A stretch of 64,000 bases of DNA from Paenibacillus sp. JJ-223 (GTDB lineage Bacteria > Bacillota > Bacilli > Paenibacillales > Paenibacillaceae): the NCBI RefSeq assembly GCF_927798175.1, contig NZ_CAKMMP010000001.1, forward strand, positions 124,001 to 188,000. Reading direction: 5' to 3'. Within the stretch, counting starts at the first letter, position 1. Each line of letters starts with the position of its first letter. Below are positions 45,696 through 54,977 of this stretch, piece by piece. The notes under the pieces were generated by a model. The model made no database searches, had not been told where the DNA came from, and saw only the letters and a program-made list of their open reading frames with translations. Position numbers and translations under genes: made by a program.

Positions 45696-46259
45696 TTAAT
45701 TTTGCGCAATGCTTGGTGTGGAATGAATGGCTTTTTGTCCGTCAAGCAGCTGAGTCACCCATTTGCACCATTCCAGTCCGGTTTGGGCATTCATCAGCCC
45801 TTTCTGAACCAGAATGTAACTGCCGAACTCGCGGCTGCCTACGCGCAGATTATCGTGAGGAATGCGGGATTTCAGCTCTTCATAATAACGGATTCGTTCC
45901 AAAAACCAATTTTTTCGTTCATTCAGGATCCGTCTCATACTGCCATCTTCCGCGATTCCTACGCATAGGATGCGCAAATTGAATTCGTCTCTCGTGACGG
46001 GAGCGGTTACAGGGGTGATCATCCACTCAAGCAGCTTTTCGATCCCTTGGTCCGTAACGGCATACATTTTTTTGTCTGGCTTGTCGGATTGCTGAACCCA
46101 GCGGGACGATAACAAACCTTCGTTTTCCATTTTGGATAGGAGAGGGTAGATCTGGCTGTGTTTGGCTTGCCAATGTGGCTGAATTTTCAGCATCAAATCA
46201 TAACCTGACGACTCCTCGCGGGTAAGAAGCCCGAGCAATCCGTAGGAAAGTATGTTCAT
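45696..46259 (-). CDS. PadR family transcriptional regulator
   Basis: A 187-residue regulator. The N-terminal winged helix (LGLLTREESSGYDLMLKI, HSQIYPLLSKMENEGLL) is followed by the C-terminal helical dimer domain of the AphA-like PadR group (RKNWFLERIRYYEELK). AAGGAG lies 8 bases before the ATG at 46259 and only 2 before the ATG at 46265, so 46259 is chosen. Target unknown; no transporter gene is adjacent. Confidence 0.9.
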   Translation of the reverse strand: MNILSYGLLGLLTREESSGYDLMLKIQPHWQAKHSQIYPLLSKMENEGLLSSRWVQQSDKPDKKMYAVTDQGIEKLLEWMITPVTAPVTRDEFNLRILCVGIAEDGSMRRILNERKNWFLERIRYYEELKSRIPHDNLRVGSREFGSYILVQKGLMNAQTGLEWCKWVTQLLDGQKAIHSTPSIAQN

Positions 46260-46392
46260 GCACATGTCTCCTTAATATTAGGGCTCGGTCAATGAAAATC
46301 ACGCCAATGGCGTAGAGCTGACCGCTTTCATAAAAGTGTACACTGAAACTGTATGGTTTGACAACCTGACAGACCAAGTGTCTAAAATTAGA

Positions 46393-46423
46393 CAAAAAAA
46401 GAGTGCGGAGAACGGCTCCGCAC
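46393..46423 (-). terminator. Terminator of the carbonic anhydrase gene
   Basis: On the minus strand GTGCGGAG-CCGTT-CTCCGCAC is followed by TCTTTTTTT, a perfect 8-bp stem with a T tract. Confidence 0.93.
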
Positions 46424-46447
46424 CCAAAGCGATATAAAGAGAGATGC

Positions 46448-47014
46448 CTATTGTTGTTCATACCCTTCAACGACAAGATCAAGCTTGCCTGTGTAGGAAT
46501 CGATAATCATGCCGTGAACAGGTACGCCCGGTGGAAGCAGGGGATGATTCTTGATGACTCCCACAGTATGTTTTACCCCGTCCTCAACGCTGTCAAACCC
46601 GCGCAGCCATTTGGTCAGGCGAATTCCGGAGTTTTCGAGGGTGCTCATGACTTCCTCGGATACACCGCGCTCTACCATATGGCCGATCATCGTGTCTGCA
46701 TGCAAGGATGCCATGCCGCACTCGGTATGACCGACAACGACAACCTCGTCCGCGCCGAGCTCGTAGATGGCAACGAGCACGCTGCGCATTACGGAACCGA
46801 AAGGCTGGGAGATGATTGCACCCGCGTTTTTAATGATTTTGACTTCGCCGTTTTTCAGGTTCATTGCTTTCGGCAGCATTTCCACCAGACGAGTGTCCAT
46901 ACATGTGATGATAGCCATTTTTTTGGTCGGGAACTTACCGGCCGTATACTTTTCGTATTCTTTGGTCTCGACAAATGTTTTGTTGTACTCCAAAATCTCT
47001 TGAATGTTGTTCAT
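46448..47014 (-). CDS. Beta-class carbonic anhydrase
   Basis: A 188-residue cytoplasmic zinc enzyme interconverting CO2 and bicarbonate. Zinc ligands Cys38, His96 and Cys99 (ITCMDTRL and VGHTECGM) with the Asp40-Arg42 dyad place it in the type II beta class. AGGAGG lies 8 bases before the ATG at 47014 and 2 bases before the in-frame ATG at 47020, so 47014 is the better start. Single-gene unit with its own terminator. Confidence 0.93.
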   Translation of the reverse strand: MNNIQEILEYNKTFVETKEYEKYTAGKFPTKKMAIITCMDTRLVEMLPKAMNLKNGEVKIIKNAGAIISQPFGSVMRSVLVAIYELGADEVVVVGHTECGMASLHADTMIGHMVERGVSEEVMSTLENSGIRLTKWLRGFDSVEDGVKHTVGVIKNHPLLPPGVPVHGMIIDSYTGKLDLVVEGYEQQ

Positions 47015-47260
47015 GTCCATTGCCTCCTGTTATCCAATACGATGAGCACGGCCGCTTGCATAATTCGCAGCTTGTCCTACGCTCTTAAGCTTATCATGGT
47101 TTGCCCATGACCCATCATGATGATTCCTACATCTCTTGCACTGGTATTCCGCCCAACAAGGGCATATTAAAAATTGCATCTGTTAAAAGTTGATTATACG
47201 CATTGCAAAAAGTATCATCAATAGGGGATGCAAATATTTTTGGAGAGGTGACGGCCCATT

Positions 47261-48775
47261 ATGGACGAAAATACACAGAAACAGCTGGATTCATTCCATG
47301 AATTGGTTCGCAAAATTAAAAGTTATCACGAGGCGATCGGCCTGCTGCATTGGGATCTGCGCACGGGTGCGCCCAAAAAAGGTGTTCCGACCCGATCCGA
47401 AACGATTGGCATGTTATCCACCGAAGCATTCAAATTGCAAACTTCTGCAGAGATGAAATCCCTGCTCGACGCGTTGACTCATAAAGACGCATGGGAAAAG
47501 CTCGAGGACATAGACCGCCGCATGGTTGAGGACTGCAAAAAGGAATATGAACGAAGCCAGTCCGTACCGCCGGAAAAGGTACAGGCTTATGCCGTACTTG
47601 CCGCCAAGTCGGAAACCGCTTGGGAAGATGCCAAACATAACAGCGATTTCGCGGGTTTTGCGCCCTATTTGACAGACATCGTGAAGATGAAACAGGAGTT
47701 CATCGACTATTGGGGCGTAAAGGCCACGCGTTACGATACGCTGCTGGATATGTACGAGCCGGACCTTACGGTGGAAAAGGTAGATGCCGTATTTGATCGG
47801 CTGAAGGCACGTCTTGTGCCGCTGCAGGAGAAAATCAACGCTTCGCCGAACCAACCCAAAACCGATTTCCTGGACCAGTTGTTCGACAAGGAGCAGCAAG
47901 AAAAATTCAGCCTCTTTATTCTGGGTCAAATGGGGTACGACTTTGAAGCAGGCAGACTGGACGAAAGCGTTCATCCGTTCGCAACCGGACTTAATCCCGG
48001 GGATGTTCGCATCACGACGAACTATTTGCAGGACGACGTGACAAGCGCCATTTTCAGTTCCTTGCATGAAGGCGGACACGCACTATATGAGCAAAACATT
48101 GATGCAAGCCTGGAAGGCACGCTGCTCGCGGAGGGCACCTCGATGGGCATTCATGAATCGCAGTCCCGTCTATGGGAAAATATGATCGGCCGCAGCCGTG
48201 CGTTCTGGACGCGTTATTACAAAGATTTGCAGCAGCATTTCCCTCAGCTGGCCGAGGTGGAGCTGGAAGATTTCTATCGTGCGATCAATCGGGTGGAAAG
48301 CTCGCTGATTCGCATTGAAGCGGATGAATTGACCTACAATCTGCACATCATCATTCGTTATGAAATCGAGAAAATGCTGTTTAACGAGGGGCTTTCTGTG
48401 CAGGACCTGCCCGAAACATGGAACGCCAAATACGAGGAGTATCTCGGCATCGTTCCGCCGAACGACGGTCTGGGCGTCCTTCAGGATGTTCACTGGTCGG
48501 GCGGCGATTTCGGATATTTTGCTTCCTATTCGCTGGGCAACATGTATGCCGCCCAAATCGTACATACCCTCCGCAAAGAGCTTCCCGAATTCGATGAACT
48601 GGTGGCCGCAGGCAACCTGATTCCGATCAAGGAATGGCTCACGGACAAAATCTACCGTTACGGCAGAAGCCGCAAACCTTCGGAGTTGATTCTCGCCATT
48701 ACGGGCGAGGAGCTGAACCCGGACTATCTGGCCGATTATCTGGAAGCGAAATACACGGAAATTTACAACCTGTAA
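47261..48775 (+). CDS. M32 family metallocarboxypeptidase
   Basis: A 504-residue cytoplasmic carboxypeptidase Taq-type enzyme that removes C-terminal residues from peptides. Zinc motif HEGGH at 269-273 with third ligand Glu299 in MGIHESQSRLWEN, and the family signature DVRITTNYLQDD. GGAGAGGTGACGG precedes the ATG. Stands alone and ends in a strong terminator. Confidence 0.95.
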   Translation: MDENTQKQLDSFHELVRKIKSYHEAIGLLHWDLRTGAPKKGVPTRSETIGMLSTEAFKLQTSAEMKSLLDALTHKDAWEKLEDIDRRMVEDCKKEYERSQSVPPEKVQAYAVLAAKSETAWEDAKHNSDFAGFAPYLTDIVKMKQEFIDYWGVKATRYDTLLDMYEPDLTVEKVDAVFDRLKARLVPLQEKINASPNQPKTDFLDQLFDKEQQEKFSLFILGQMGYDFEAGRLDESVHPFATGLNPGDVRITTNYLQDDVTSAIFSSLHEGGHALYEQNIDASLEGTLLAEGTSMGIHESQSRLWENMIGRSRAFWTRYYKDLQQHFPQLAEVELEDFYRAINRVESSLIRIEADELTYNLHIIIRYEIEKMLFNEGLSVQDLPETWNAKYEEYLGIVPPNDGLGVLQDVHWSGGDFGYFASYSLGNMYAAQIVHTLRKELPEFDELVAAGNLIPIKEWLTDKIYRYGRSRKPSELILAITGEELNPDYLADYLEAKYTEIYNL

Positions 48776-48797
48776 GGACATTCGTCCATTCAAGGAA

Positions 48798-48836
48798 AAG
48801 CCTGACGTGAGAACATCTCATGTCAGGCTTTTTTTG
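48798..48836 (+). terminator. Terminator after the M32 peptidase
   Basis: A 15-bp stem AAGCCTGACGTGAGA / TCTCATGTCAGGCTT (one wobble) with a 3-base loop and a long T run. Confidence 0.95.
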
Positions 48837-48967
48837 TGCTCCCGGTAGGCGATGAACACCGGTGGCGGAATCCATTCTTTTGCCGTACCCGAGTTCTTAA
48901 CATTTTGATGGGCGAGCGCATATTGATGGTAGAGAGAACAAACCGCACACGAAAAGGAGGGAAAAGC

Positions 48968-49972
48968 ATGAAATATACGCCCTGGTTTATCCGGGCCATC
49001 GTCATATTGCTGATTATCATCGTGGCGCTGACAAGTTGCAGGCAAAACGGTAACGAAGCCAAAATCACGATCGGCGAGGTCACGCGTTCCGTGTTCTATG
49101 CCCCGCAATACGTCGCGGCAGCCCAAGGCTTTTTCGAAGAGCAGGGACTGGATGTGGAAATTCAGACGACGGCCGGCGGCGACAAAACGATGGCGGCGCT
49201 GCTTGCAGGATCGGTGGATATCGCGCTCGTTGGCGCCGAGACGTCCATCTACGTGTATCAACAAGGCGCAGAGGATCCGGTGATCAATTTCGCCCAGGTT
49301 ACGCAGACGGACGGAACGTTCCTGTTTGCCAGGGATGCCGCAGGCAGCTTCGACTGGGAACAGTTGAAAGGATCCGAATTTCTGGGTCAACGCAAGGGCG
49401 GCATGCCGCAAATGGCAGGGGAGTTCGCGATGAACAAACACGGCATTAACCCGCATGCCGATCTGCATTTGATCCAGAACGTCGATTTCGCAAACATTGC
49501 CTCTGCATTTGCTTCAGGCACGGGAGATTTCGTGCAGCTGTTCGAGCCCCAGGCTTCGATCTTCGAGCAGGAAGGGCGCGGCAAGGTCGTTGCCTCCTTC
49601 GGAACGGAGAGCGGCCAATTGCCTTATACGGTGTTTATGACCAAAAAAAGCTACTTGAACGAAAAAAGCGATATGATCCAAAAATTCACAAACGGATTGC
49701 ATCAAGCACAGTTGTGGGTCGAATCCCATTCAGCCGAAGAAATCGCCGAAGTCATTGCGCCATTTTTCAAGGACATCGATCCGGCCATTCTCGTCAGCAG
49801 CGTGGATCGATACAAGCAACAGGGAACATATGCTACCGATCCGATGATCGACGAAGGCGAATGGAATAACCTGCTTGACGTGATGAGCGCGGCAGGCGAG
49901 CTGAAAGAGCGGGTAGCGTTGGAAGCGATCGTGGACAATGCTTATGCCGAGTCGGCTTCGTCTTCCAAGTGA
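48968..49972 (+). CDS. ABC transporter substrate-binding lipoprotein, NMT1/SsuA type
   Basis: A 334-residue lipoprotein with a hydrophobic leader and LTSC (Cys24). The fold is the NMT1/THI5-SsuA type: GEVTRSVFYAPQYVAAAQGF, EEQGLDVEIQTTAGGDKTMA, GSVDIALVGAETS. Such proteins bind HMP-type pyrimidines, sulfonates, nitrate or riboflavin precursors. The gene order (binding protein, ATPase, permease) matches ytlA-ytlC-ytlD of B. subtilis. The ATG at 48968 follows AAAGGAGGG; the frame is open further upstream. No TPP riboswitch is seen. Confidence 0.88.
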   Translation: MKYTPWFIRAIVILLIIIVALTSCRQNGNEAKITIGEVTRSVFYAPQYVAAAQGFFEEQGLDVEIQTTAGGDKTMAALLAGSVDIALVGAETSIYVYQQGAEDPVINFAQVTQTDGTFLFARDAAGSFDWEQLKGSEFLGQRKGGMPQMAGEFAMNKHGINPHADLHLIQNVDFANIASAFASGTGDFVQLFEPQASIFEQEGRGKVVASFGTESGQLPYTVFMTKKSYLNEKSDMIQKFTNGLHQAQLWVESHSAEEIAEVIAPFFKDIDPAILVSSVDRYKQQGTYATDPMIDEGEWNNLLDVMSAAGELKERVALEAIVDNAYAESASSSK

Positions 49973-50002
49973 TTCGGAGTTCGGGAAAGGAAGTGATTGC
50001 CG

Positions 50003-50797
50003 ATGCCTGAATCCGAACCAATGATACGATTGCAAGGCGTTTCGCAAGTTTACGTGAGTGAGCGGGAAGCTTCCCTGGTCCTTGAAGATTTGAATCTTCA
50101 GGTCGAGCAGGGAGAATTCGTGAGCCTGGTCGGGCCAAGCGGTTGCGGCAAAACGACGCTGTTATCCATCATCGCAGGGCTATTGGTGCCTACTTCAGGG
50201 GAAGTAAACGTCAAAGGCAGGCTCGTAGACGGTCCCTCGGCGCATATTGGCTACATGCTGCAGCAGGATTATCTGTTTCCATGGCGCACGATTCTGGACA
50301 ATGCTTTGATCGGGCTTGAATTAACGGGCCGGCTTGATGAGCGCAGCCGTGCGCGGACGCGCGAACTTTTGGCCGGCATGGGGCTTTCCGGCACGGAAAA
50401 TCAATATCCCTCGGAACTGTCAGGCGGTATGAGGCAGCGCGTAGCCCTTGTTCGCACGCTGGCGACGGAACCCGGGCTGCTTTTATTGGATGAACCGTTC
50501 TCCGCGCTCGACTATCAAACGAAGCTGCAGCTGGAGGATCTGGTATCCGATACGTTGAAACAAACCGGCAAGACGTCAGTGCTCGTAACGCATGACCTGT
50601 CGGAAGCCATTGCCGTCAGCGACCGGGTCATCGTGCTGGACCGGAATCCCGGCCGAATTCGGCGGGAATTTGTCATCCCGGACGCCATTCGAAATGTCCA
50701 GCCTTTTTATGCAAGGGAACAGGAAGAATTCAACGAGCTTTTTCAAGCGTTGTGGAACGAATTGGATCAGTCCGGAGGAGGTGAGCAAAGCAGGTGA
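50003..50797 (+). CDS. ABC transporter ATP-binding protein, SsuB/TauB type
   Basis: A 264-residue ATPase: Walker A GPSGCGKTT (44-52), Q loop LQQDYLFPW, signature LSGGMRQRVAL, Walker B LLLLDEPFSALD and switch His in VTHDLSEAI. Powers the importer formed with its neighbours. ATG 50003 follows AAAGGAAGTGA; an in-frame TTG at 49997 is less likely. It overlaps the permease gene by 4 bases. Confidence 0.95.
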   Translation: MPESEPMIRLQGVSQVYVSEREASLVLEDLNLQVEQGEFVSLVGPSGCGKTTLLSIIAGLLVPTSGEVNVKGRLVDGPSAHIGYMLQQDYLFPWRTILDNALIGLELTGRLDERSRARTRELLAGMGLSGTENQYPSELSGGMRQRVALVRTLATEPGLLLLDEPFSALDYQTKLQLEDLVSDTLKQTGKTSVLVTHDLSEAIAVSDRVIVLDRNPGRIRREFVIPDAIRNVQPFYAREQEEFNELFQALWNELDQSGGGEQSR

Positions 50798-51627
50798 ATC
50801 AGACCGAAGAGAAACCGCGGATCAGGGAAACATGGCTGCGAGAATTGCATCAAGGGCACCTGCGGCAGGTGTCGGCATGGCGCCGTAAAGTGCTTACGGT
50901 ACAACTGGCATTGCTGGTAGCCATGTTTGTATTGTGGGAATTGGCCGGGCGGCTGCGCTGGATTGACGTGCTGCTGTTCAGTTATCCGAGCAAAATATTC
51001 AGCCAGATCGGCAAAGATGCGGTCAGCGGAGAGTTGTGGACGCATCTGGCGGTTACCGTAGGTGAAACGGCAGTGGGTTTTTTACTGGGTACGCTTGTCG
51101 GAACCCTGCTTGCCGTGCTGATCTGGTGGTCCCCTTTTCTGTCCAAAGTGCTCGATCCGTACATGGTCGTGTTCAACAGCATGCCGAAGGTCGCGCTTGG
51201 TCCCATTTTTATCGTCATGTTTGGCGCGGGCTTTACGGCGATCGTAATGACGACTTTATCGATTACGGTGATCATTACCACCCTTGTTGTCTATAATAGT
51301 TTTAATGAAGTCGACGACAATTACATTAAAGTCATCCGTACTTTTGGGGGAAGCAGATCCGAAATTTTTGCCAAAGTGGTGCTTCCGGCTTCATATCCGG
51401 CGATCGTTTCCACCTTAAAGGTGAACGTGGGCATGGCGTGGGTAGGCGTCATCGTCGGAGAATTTTTGGTCGCCAAACAGGGGCTTGGGTATTTGATCAT
51501 TTATGGTTTTCAAGTGTTCAATTTCACGCTGGTGCTTTCGAGCCTGCTCATCATTGCAGCGGTAGCTACCGCGATGTATCAGATGGTCGTATACGTAGAG
51601 CGCAAATTGCTGGCAGGACGCCAATGA
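50794..51627 (+). CDS. ABC transporter permease, SsuC/TauC type
   Basis: A 277-residue inner-membrane subunit with about six helices, MPKVALGPIFIVMFGAG (family signature) and the EAA-like loop DNYIKVIRTFGGSRSEIFAKV. GTG start inside the ATPase stop (GTGA overlap), preceded by GGAGGAGGTGAG. Completes the three-gene importer. Confidence 0.93.
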   Translation: MNQTEEKPRIRETWLRELHQGHLRQVSAWRRKVLTVQLALLVAMFVLWELAGRLRWIDVLLFSYPSKIFSQIGKDAVSGELWTHLAVTVGETAVGFLLGTLVGTLLAVLIWWSPFLSKVLDPYMVVFNSMPKVALGPIFIVMFGAGFTAIVMTTLSITVIITTLVVYNSFNEVDDNYIKVIRTFGGSRSEIFAKVVLPASYPAIVSTLKVNVGMAWVGVIVGEFLVAKQGLGYLIIYGFQVFNFTLVLSSLLIIAAVATAMYQMVVYVERKLLAGRQ

Positions 51628-51939
51628 TATGTACCGAATTTCACAGAAGGTGTCACGTTGCCCGAAAACTTAAAATCAAGTACCATAACGATGACGAATA
51701 TTCCGCGCAGTCCGGAATGGATGCGGCGATGGACAACGTGGCTTGAGCGCTTTCGCCGCATCAATCTTTTGCCAGCGTCCCTGTTCCGGGGCGCATTGTT
51801 GTGTTGCCGGCATGCTGTGCATGTCGGTTGACTCCGTTTATCTTGTTTCAAAAGAGCCGGAACGGATTCCGCCCGCCTGATTTAGGGGATGAAAGCTGGC
51901 CGGGACATATGTGCAGCTAAGAGGAGAGGACATTTAGAA
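51628..51939 (+). other. Intergenic region with terminator-like hairpin
   Basis: A perfect 9-bp inverted repeat GATGCGGCG (51720-51728) / CGCCGCATC (51754-51762) followed by AATCTTTT may end the ABC operon. The rest shows no convincing gene or promoter; the ribosome site of the next gene (AGAGGAGAGGA) is at the right end. Confidence 0.5.
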
Positions 51940-52917
51940 ATGGGTTTTAGGGTAATCAAAACCGCAATCGCAGCTCTGATGGCTGTTCTGATTGCGGACG
52001 GGTTCGGCTTGCCTGGACCAACTTCGGCAGGTTTGCTGGCCATACTTGGCGTTGACGTCACGCGCAAAAGGAGCATTCGGACCATTTCCGCGCGGTTCTT
52101 CGCGTCCGTGGTAGGGCTCCTGTTTGCAAGTGTACTTTTTCACGTATTAGGATTCCACTACTGGGTATTGGCCATTTACATATTAGCTGCCTTTCCGGTG
52201 ATCGTCAGGGCCGGGTTCAAAGAAGGCATCGTCACGGGATCCGTCGTAGTGTTCCGCGTGTTCAGCGGCGGGGAAATGGATCTGCACGTCATCCTTGTCC
52301 AAATCGGGCTGCTCCTGATCGGTCTTGGTTCCGCGATGGTGGTCAACCTGGCCTACATGCCTGCGGCAGATCCGCAAATGCTCCGCATCCGCAAACGGAT
52401 CGACGAGTTGTTTTCGATCATTTTCAAGGAGTTTGCCACGACGCTGCGCAATCCGAACGAGGTGTGGGCAGGCAAGGAACTGATCGAAGCGGACAAAGCG
52501 GTGCTTGGAGGCATAGAAGCGGCCAAGCGTTCGTTGGAAAACCAGGTGATTCATCCCAACGAGGGCTGGAGCGTATACTTTTATATGCGCAAAACGCAGC
52601 TGGATTCCATTCAGCATATGATGCATCTAGTCTCGCAAGTTTATCAGAAAATGCCGCATGCCGAGATGGTTGCCGAGCTGTTCGAACAGCTCAGCCAGGA
52701 CGTGTTGACGGAATCCTATACCGGACGGACGGAAAAATTGTTGGCCGAAGTGCAAGAGGAATTTAGGAGGATGGAGCTGCCGGATACAAGGGAAGAATTC
52801 GAGATTCGTTCGGCCATTCTGCAATTGTGCCGCGAACTCGCGTTGTATCTGAAAATCGCGAAGAAAGACAAAGCGCCGTCGCCGATCGCCGACCGTGTCC
52901 ACTCTACAAACGAATAA
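51940..52917 (+). CDS. Aromatic acid exporter family (DUF939/YqjA-like) membrane protein
   Basis: A 325-residue protein. Residues 1-145 contain four to five membrane helices (VIKTAIAALMAVLIADGFGL; GLLFASVLFHVLGFHYWVLA), followed by a soluble helical C-terminal domain (MLRIRKRIDELFSIIFKEF). It matches the ArAE_1/DUF939 family, related to the FUSC protein at 7214. GGAGAGGA upstream supports the ATG at 51940 rather than the earlier in-frame ATG at 51889. Substrate unknown. Confidence 0.85.
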   Translation: MGFRVIKTAIAALMAVLIADGFGLPGPTSAGLLAILGVDVTRKRSIRTISARFFASVVGLLFASVLFHVLGFHYWVLAIYILAAFPVIVRAGFKEGIVTGSVVVFRVFSGGEMDLHVILVQIGLLLIGLGSAMVVNLAYMPAADPQMLRIRKRIDELFSIIFKEFATTLRNPNEVWAGKELIEADKAVLGGIEAAKRSLENQVIHPNEGWSVYFYMRKTQLDSIQHMMHLVSQVYQKMPHAEMVAELFEQLSQDVLTESYTGRTEKLLAEVQEEFRRMELPDTREEFEIRSAILQLCRELALYLKIAKKDKAPSPIADRVHSTNE

Positions 52918-52930
52918 TAGAAAATAGTTG

Positions 52931-52959
52931 TCACCCTAGACGGATGCCCTGCATACACT
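52931..52959 (+). promoter_or_regulatory. Possible sporulation-sigma promoter of cotE
   Basis: CATACACT (52952-52959) resembles the sigmaE/sigmaK -10 (CATANNNT), and TCACCC (52931-52936), 15 bp upstream, is a loose match to the -35. This suits mother-cell expression of cotE. Confidence 0.4.
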
Positions 52960-52992
52960 TGTAGTGAATGATTGCATGGAGGAGGTTTAGAG

Positions 52993-53553
52993 ATGTCATT
53001 GAGTCATAAACATCAATGTAGAGAGATCATTACGAAAGCGATCTGCGGCAAGGGTCGTAAGTTCTCTACCGTAACACATACCGTGACTCCGCCAAATGGT
53101 CCGACAAGCATTTTGGGGGCTTGGATTATCAACCACCAGTATGAAGCCGTATCAGCGGGAGACGGAATTGAAGTTATTGGTACTTACGATATCAACATCT
53201 GGTATTCCTATGACCAGAACTCGCAGACAGATGTAGCCAAAGAGACGGTGTCCTATGTAGAACTTGTGCCATTGTCGTATCTGGATTCCAAACACCGGGC
53301 GTCCACGGTTGAGGTGTCTGCGGAGGCAACGCAGGAGCCTAGCTGTGTGGAGGCCGCGGTGTCGGCGGGGGGCGGCAGCGTCATCATCCGGGTGGAGCGG
53401 GAATTCGCTGTTGAATTGATCGCCGAAACCAAGGTGTGCGTGAAAGTGTGCACCGAGGGCTGCGGGGATTACGAAGACAAGGATTATGACTTCAACAGCG
53501 CCGATGGAGACTATGACGATCTCGATCCCGATTTGCTGGATGACGAACTGTAA
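52993..53553 (+). CDS. cotE: Outer spore coat morphogenetic protein CotE
   Basis: A 186-residue cytosolic protein that builds the outer coat on the forespore. The start CREIITKAICGKGRKFSTVT and the middle SILGAWIINHQYEA are typical of CotE, as is the acidic tail (residues about 160-186, rich in Asp and Tyr). GAGGAGGTTTAGAG places the start at the ATG 52993. Followed by its own terminator; its location just before mutS is common in Bacillales. Confidence 0.95.
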   Translation: MSLSHKHQCREIITKAICGKGRKFSTVTHTVTPPNGPTSILGAWIINHQYEAVSAGDGIEVIGTYDINIWYSYDQNSQTDVAKETVSYVELVPLSYLDSKHRASTVEVSAEATQEPSCVEAAVSAGGGSVIIRVEREFAVELIAETKVCVKVCTEGCGDYEDKDYDFNSADGDYDDLDPDLLDDEL

Positions 53554-53627
53554 GTTGGCCGAAGCCGCCGCGTGAGGGGATCACTCATTTTGAAGTTAAT
53601 GTATCTTATGCGCCGCAAGCGGCAATG

Positions 53628-53652
53628 AGAGGGCGGAAGCCCTCTTTTTTTA
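53628..53652 (+). terminator. cotE terminator
   Basis: AGAGGGC-GGAA-GCCCTCT followed by TTTTT. Confidence 0.95.
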
Positions 53653-53741
53653 ATTATTTGTGTTCACCCGAAAGGGAGTTGGCCTGATGAACGGGATGGT
53701 TATCAATTTGCGGGCGAAAGAGGAGAAGGGGCATGCATGTG

Positions 53742-54977
53742 ATGGATGAGGCCGAGTCGGCCGTACAGCGTTACGAAAAAATGACCCTGGCCGAACGGTC
53801 CGGTCGGCTTGAGCGATCCGGCATCGATTATCTTGCCGGTCGCAGCAAGCAGATTCGCGGCCCGGGTTTGCGCGCAGCCTATGAAGTACACATTTGCTGC
53901 CTCCAGGCGATCCGCATCAAACGCAGGGATACCGGCGATGCGAGCAGGCTGCGGGAGAGTTTGTTGGAACGGGACGACGCCCCGACGTTATTTCGAAGAT
54001 TGGAGCGCATGGCAGTCAAGACGCTGTATGCCCTGGGACTGGACCACGGAGAGGTCCGGTTGGAAGCGGGGGGCAGGAATGGCTGCAGCGTCGTATCGAT
54101 TGACCCCCGTCCATGGAAAGGATGGACAGAGCCCCTGTACCGGGAAGCATGGAAGCAGCATCAAACGGCTTTGGACGAGGAGCAGGCAAACGAAGTGTCG
54201 CCTGTCCTCGGCATGGATCCGGAATTTCTGCTGGTGCAGATGCCCGAAGCCAAAATTGTGCCGGCCTCCAGGTTTTTGGAGCGTACCGGGCAAGCCGGGT
54301 GCGATGCCGTAACGATCGGCGGCAGACGCGTATATCCGGTGGCAGAGCTTCGGCCCGAGCCGAGCTCGGAACCGCGGGAACTGATTGCTCATCTGCTGCG
54401 GGCGTTCGGATCGGCTTCGCGCAGCATTACGGACCATACGTTGATCTGGCAGGCGGGGAGCATGCCGCAGAGGGGTCTTCCGCTCGGCGGACACGTTCAT
54501 TTCAGCAGCATAACGCTGAACGGGGAGCTGCTGCGGACGCTCGACAACTATTTGGCTTTGCCGCTTGCCATGCTGCAGGATCCTCGCGGCGATGCCCGGC
54601 GTCCGCGTTACGGAGCCCTCGGCGATTTCCGCCTGAAATCCCATGGAGGCTTCGAGTACCGGACCTTGCCGAGTTTTCTGGTTTCTCCGTTGGTGGCAAA
54701 GGGGGTGGTTGGCCTCGCAGGCCTGATCGCTTCCAATTACAGAAGGCTGCGCCAGCGTCCGCTCGCAGGGGCGGCCGTGCATGCCGCTTTTTACAGTGCG
54801 AGGCGGGAGGTGCTGGGACAGCAGCTTCCTTCGCTGCTGAACGATTTGACCGCATTGAGCGATTACGGGCGTTACGAACGGTATGTCGCTCCGCTGGTCG
54901 CCCATATGAGAGAAGGAAACACCTGGGATGAGAGCCGTGACATTCGCAAGTTATGGAATATTCGGGCAGGCACATGA
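53742..54977 (+). CDS. Putative amidoligase (phiEco32-like COOH-NH2 ligase type 2)
   Basis: A 411-residue protein whose C-terminal two-thirds fit the COOH-NH2 ligase family related to glutamine synthetase/GCS: VLGMDPEFLLVQ, VTIGGRRVYPVAELRPEP, LPLGGHVHFSS and GGFEYRTLPSF. Members are expected to join a carboxylate to an amine using ATP; no substrate is known. Of the closely spaced starts, ATG 53742 is about 10 bases after GAGGAGAAGGGG, whereas ATG 53733 is too close. Between cotE and mutS, so a sporulation link is possible but unproven. Confidence 0.8.
   Translation: MDEAESAVQRYEKMTLAERSGRLERSGIDYLAGRSKQIRGPGLRAAYEVHICCLQAIRIKRRDTGDASRLRESLLERDDAPTLFRRLERMAVKTLYALGLDHGEVRLEAGGRNGCSVVSIDPRPWKGWTEPLYREAWKQHQTALDEEQANEVSPVLGMDPEFLLVQMPEAKIVPASRFLERTGQAGCDAVTIGGRRVYPVAELRPEPSSEPRELIAHLLRAFGSASRSITDHTLIWQAGSMPQRGLPLGGHVHFSSITLNGELLRTLDNYLALPLAMLQDPRGDARRPRYGALGDFRLKSHGGFEYRTLPSFLVSPLVAKGVVGLAGLIASNYRRLRQRPLAGAAVHAAFYSARREVLGQQLPSLLNDLTALSDYGRYERYVAPLVAHMREGNTWDESRDIRKLWNIRAGT

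Noticed and set aside
48776..48967. Possible TPP riboswitch before the NMT1-type importer
   Set aside because: No CUGAGA or related thi-box consensus is present; the obvious hairpin is the terminator of the preceding peptidase gene.
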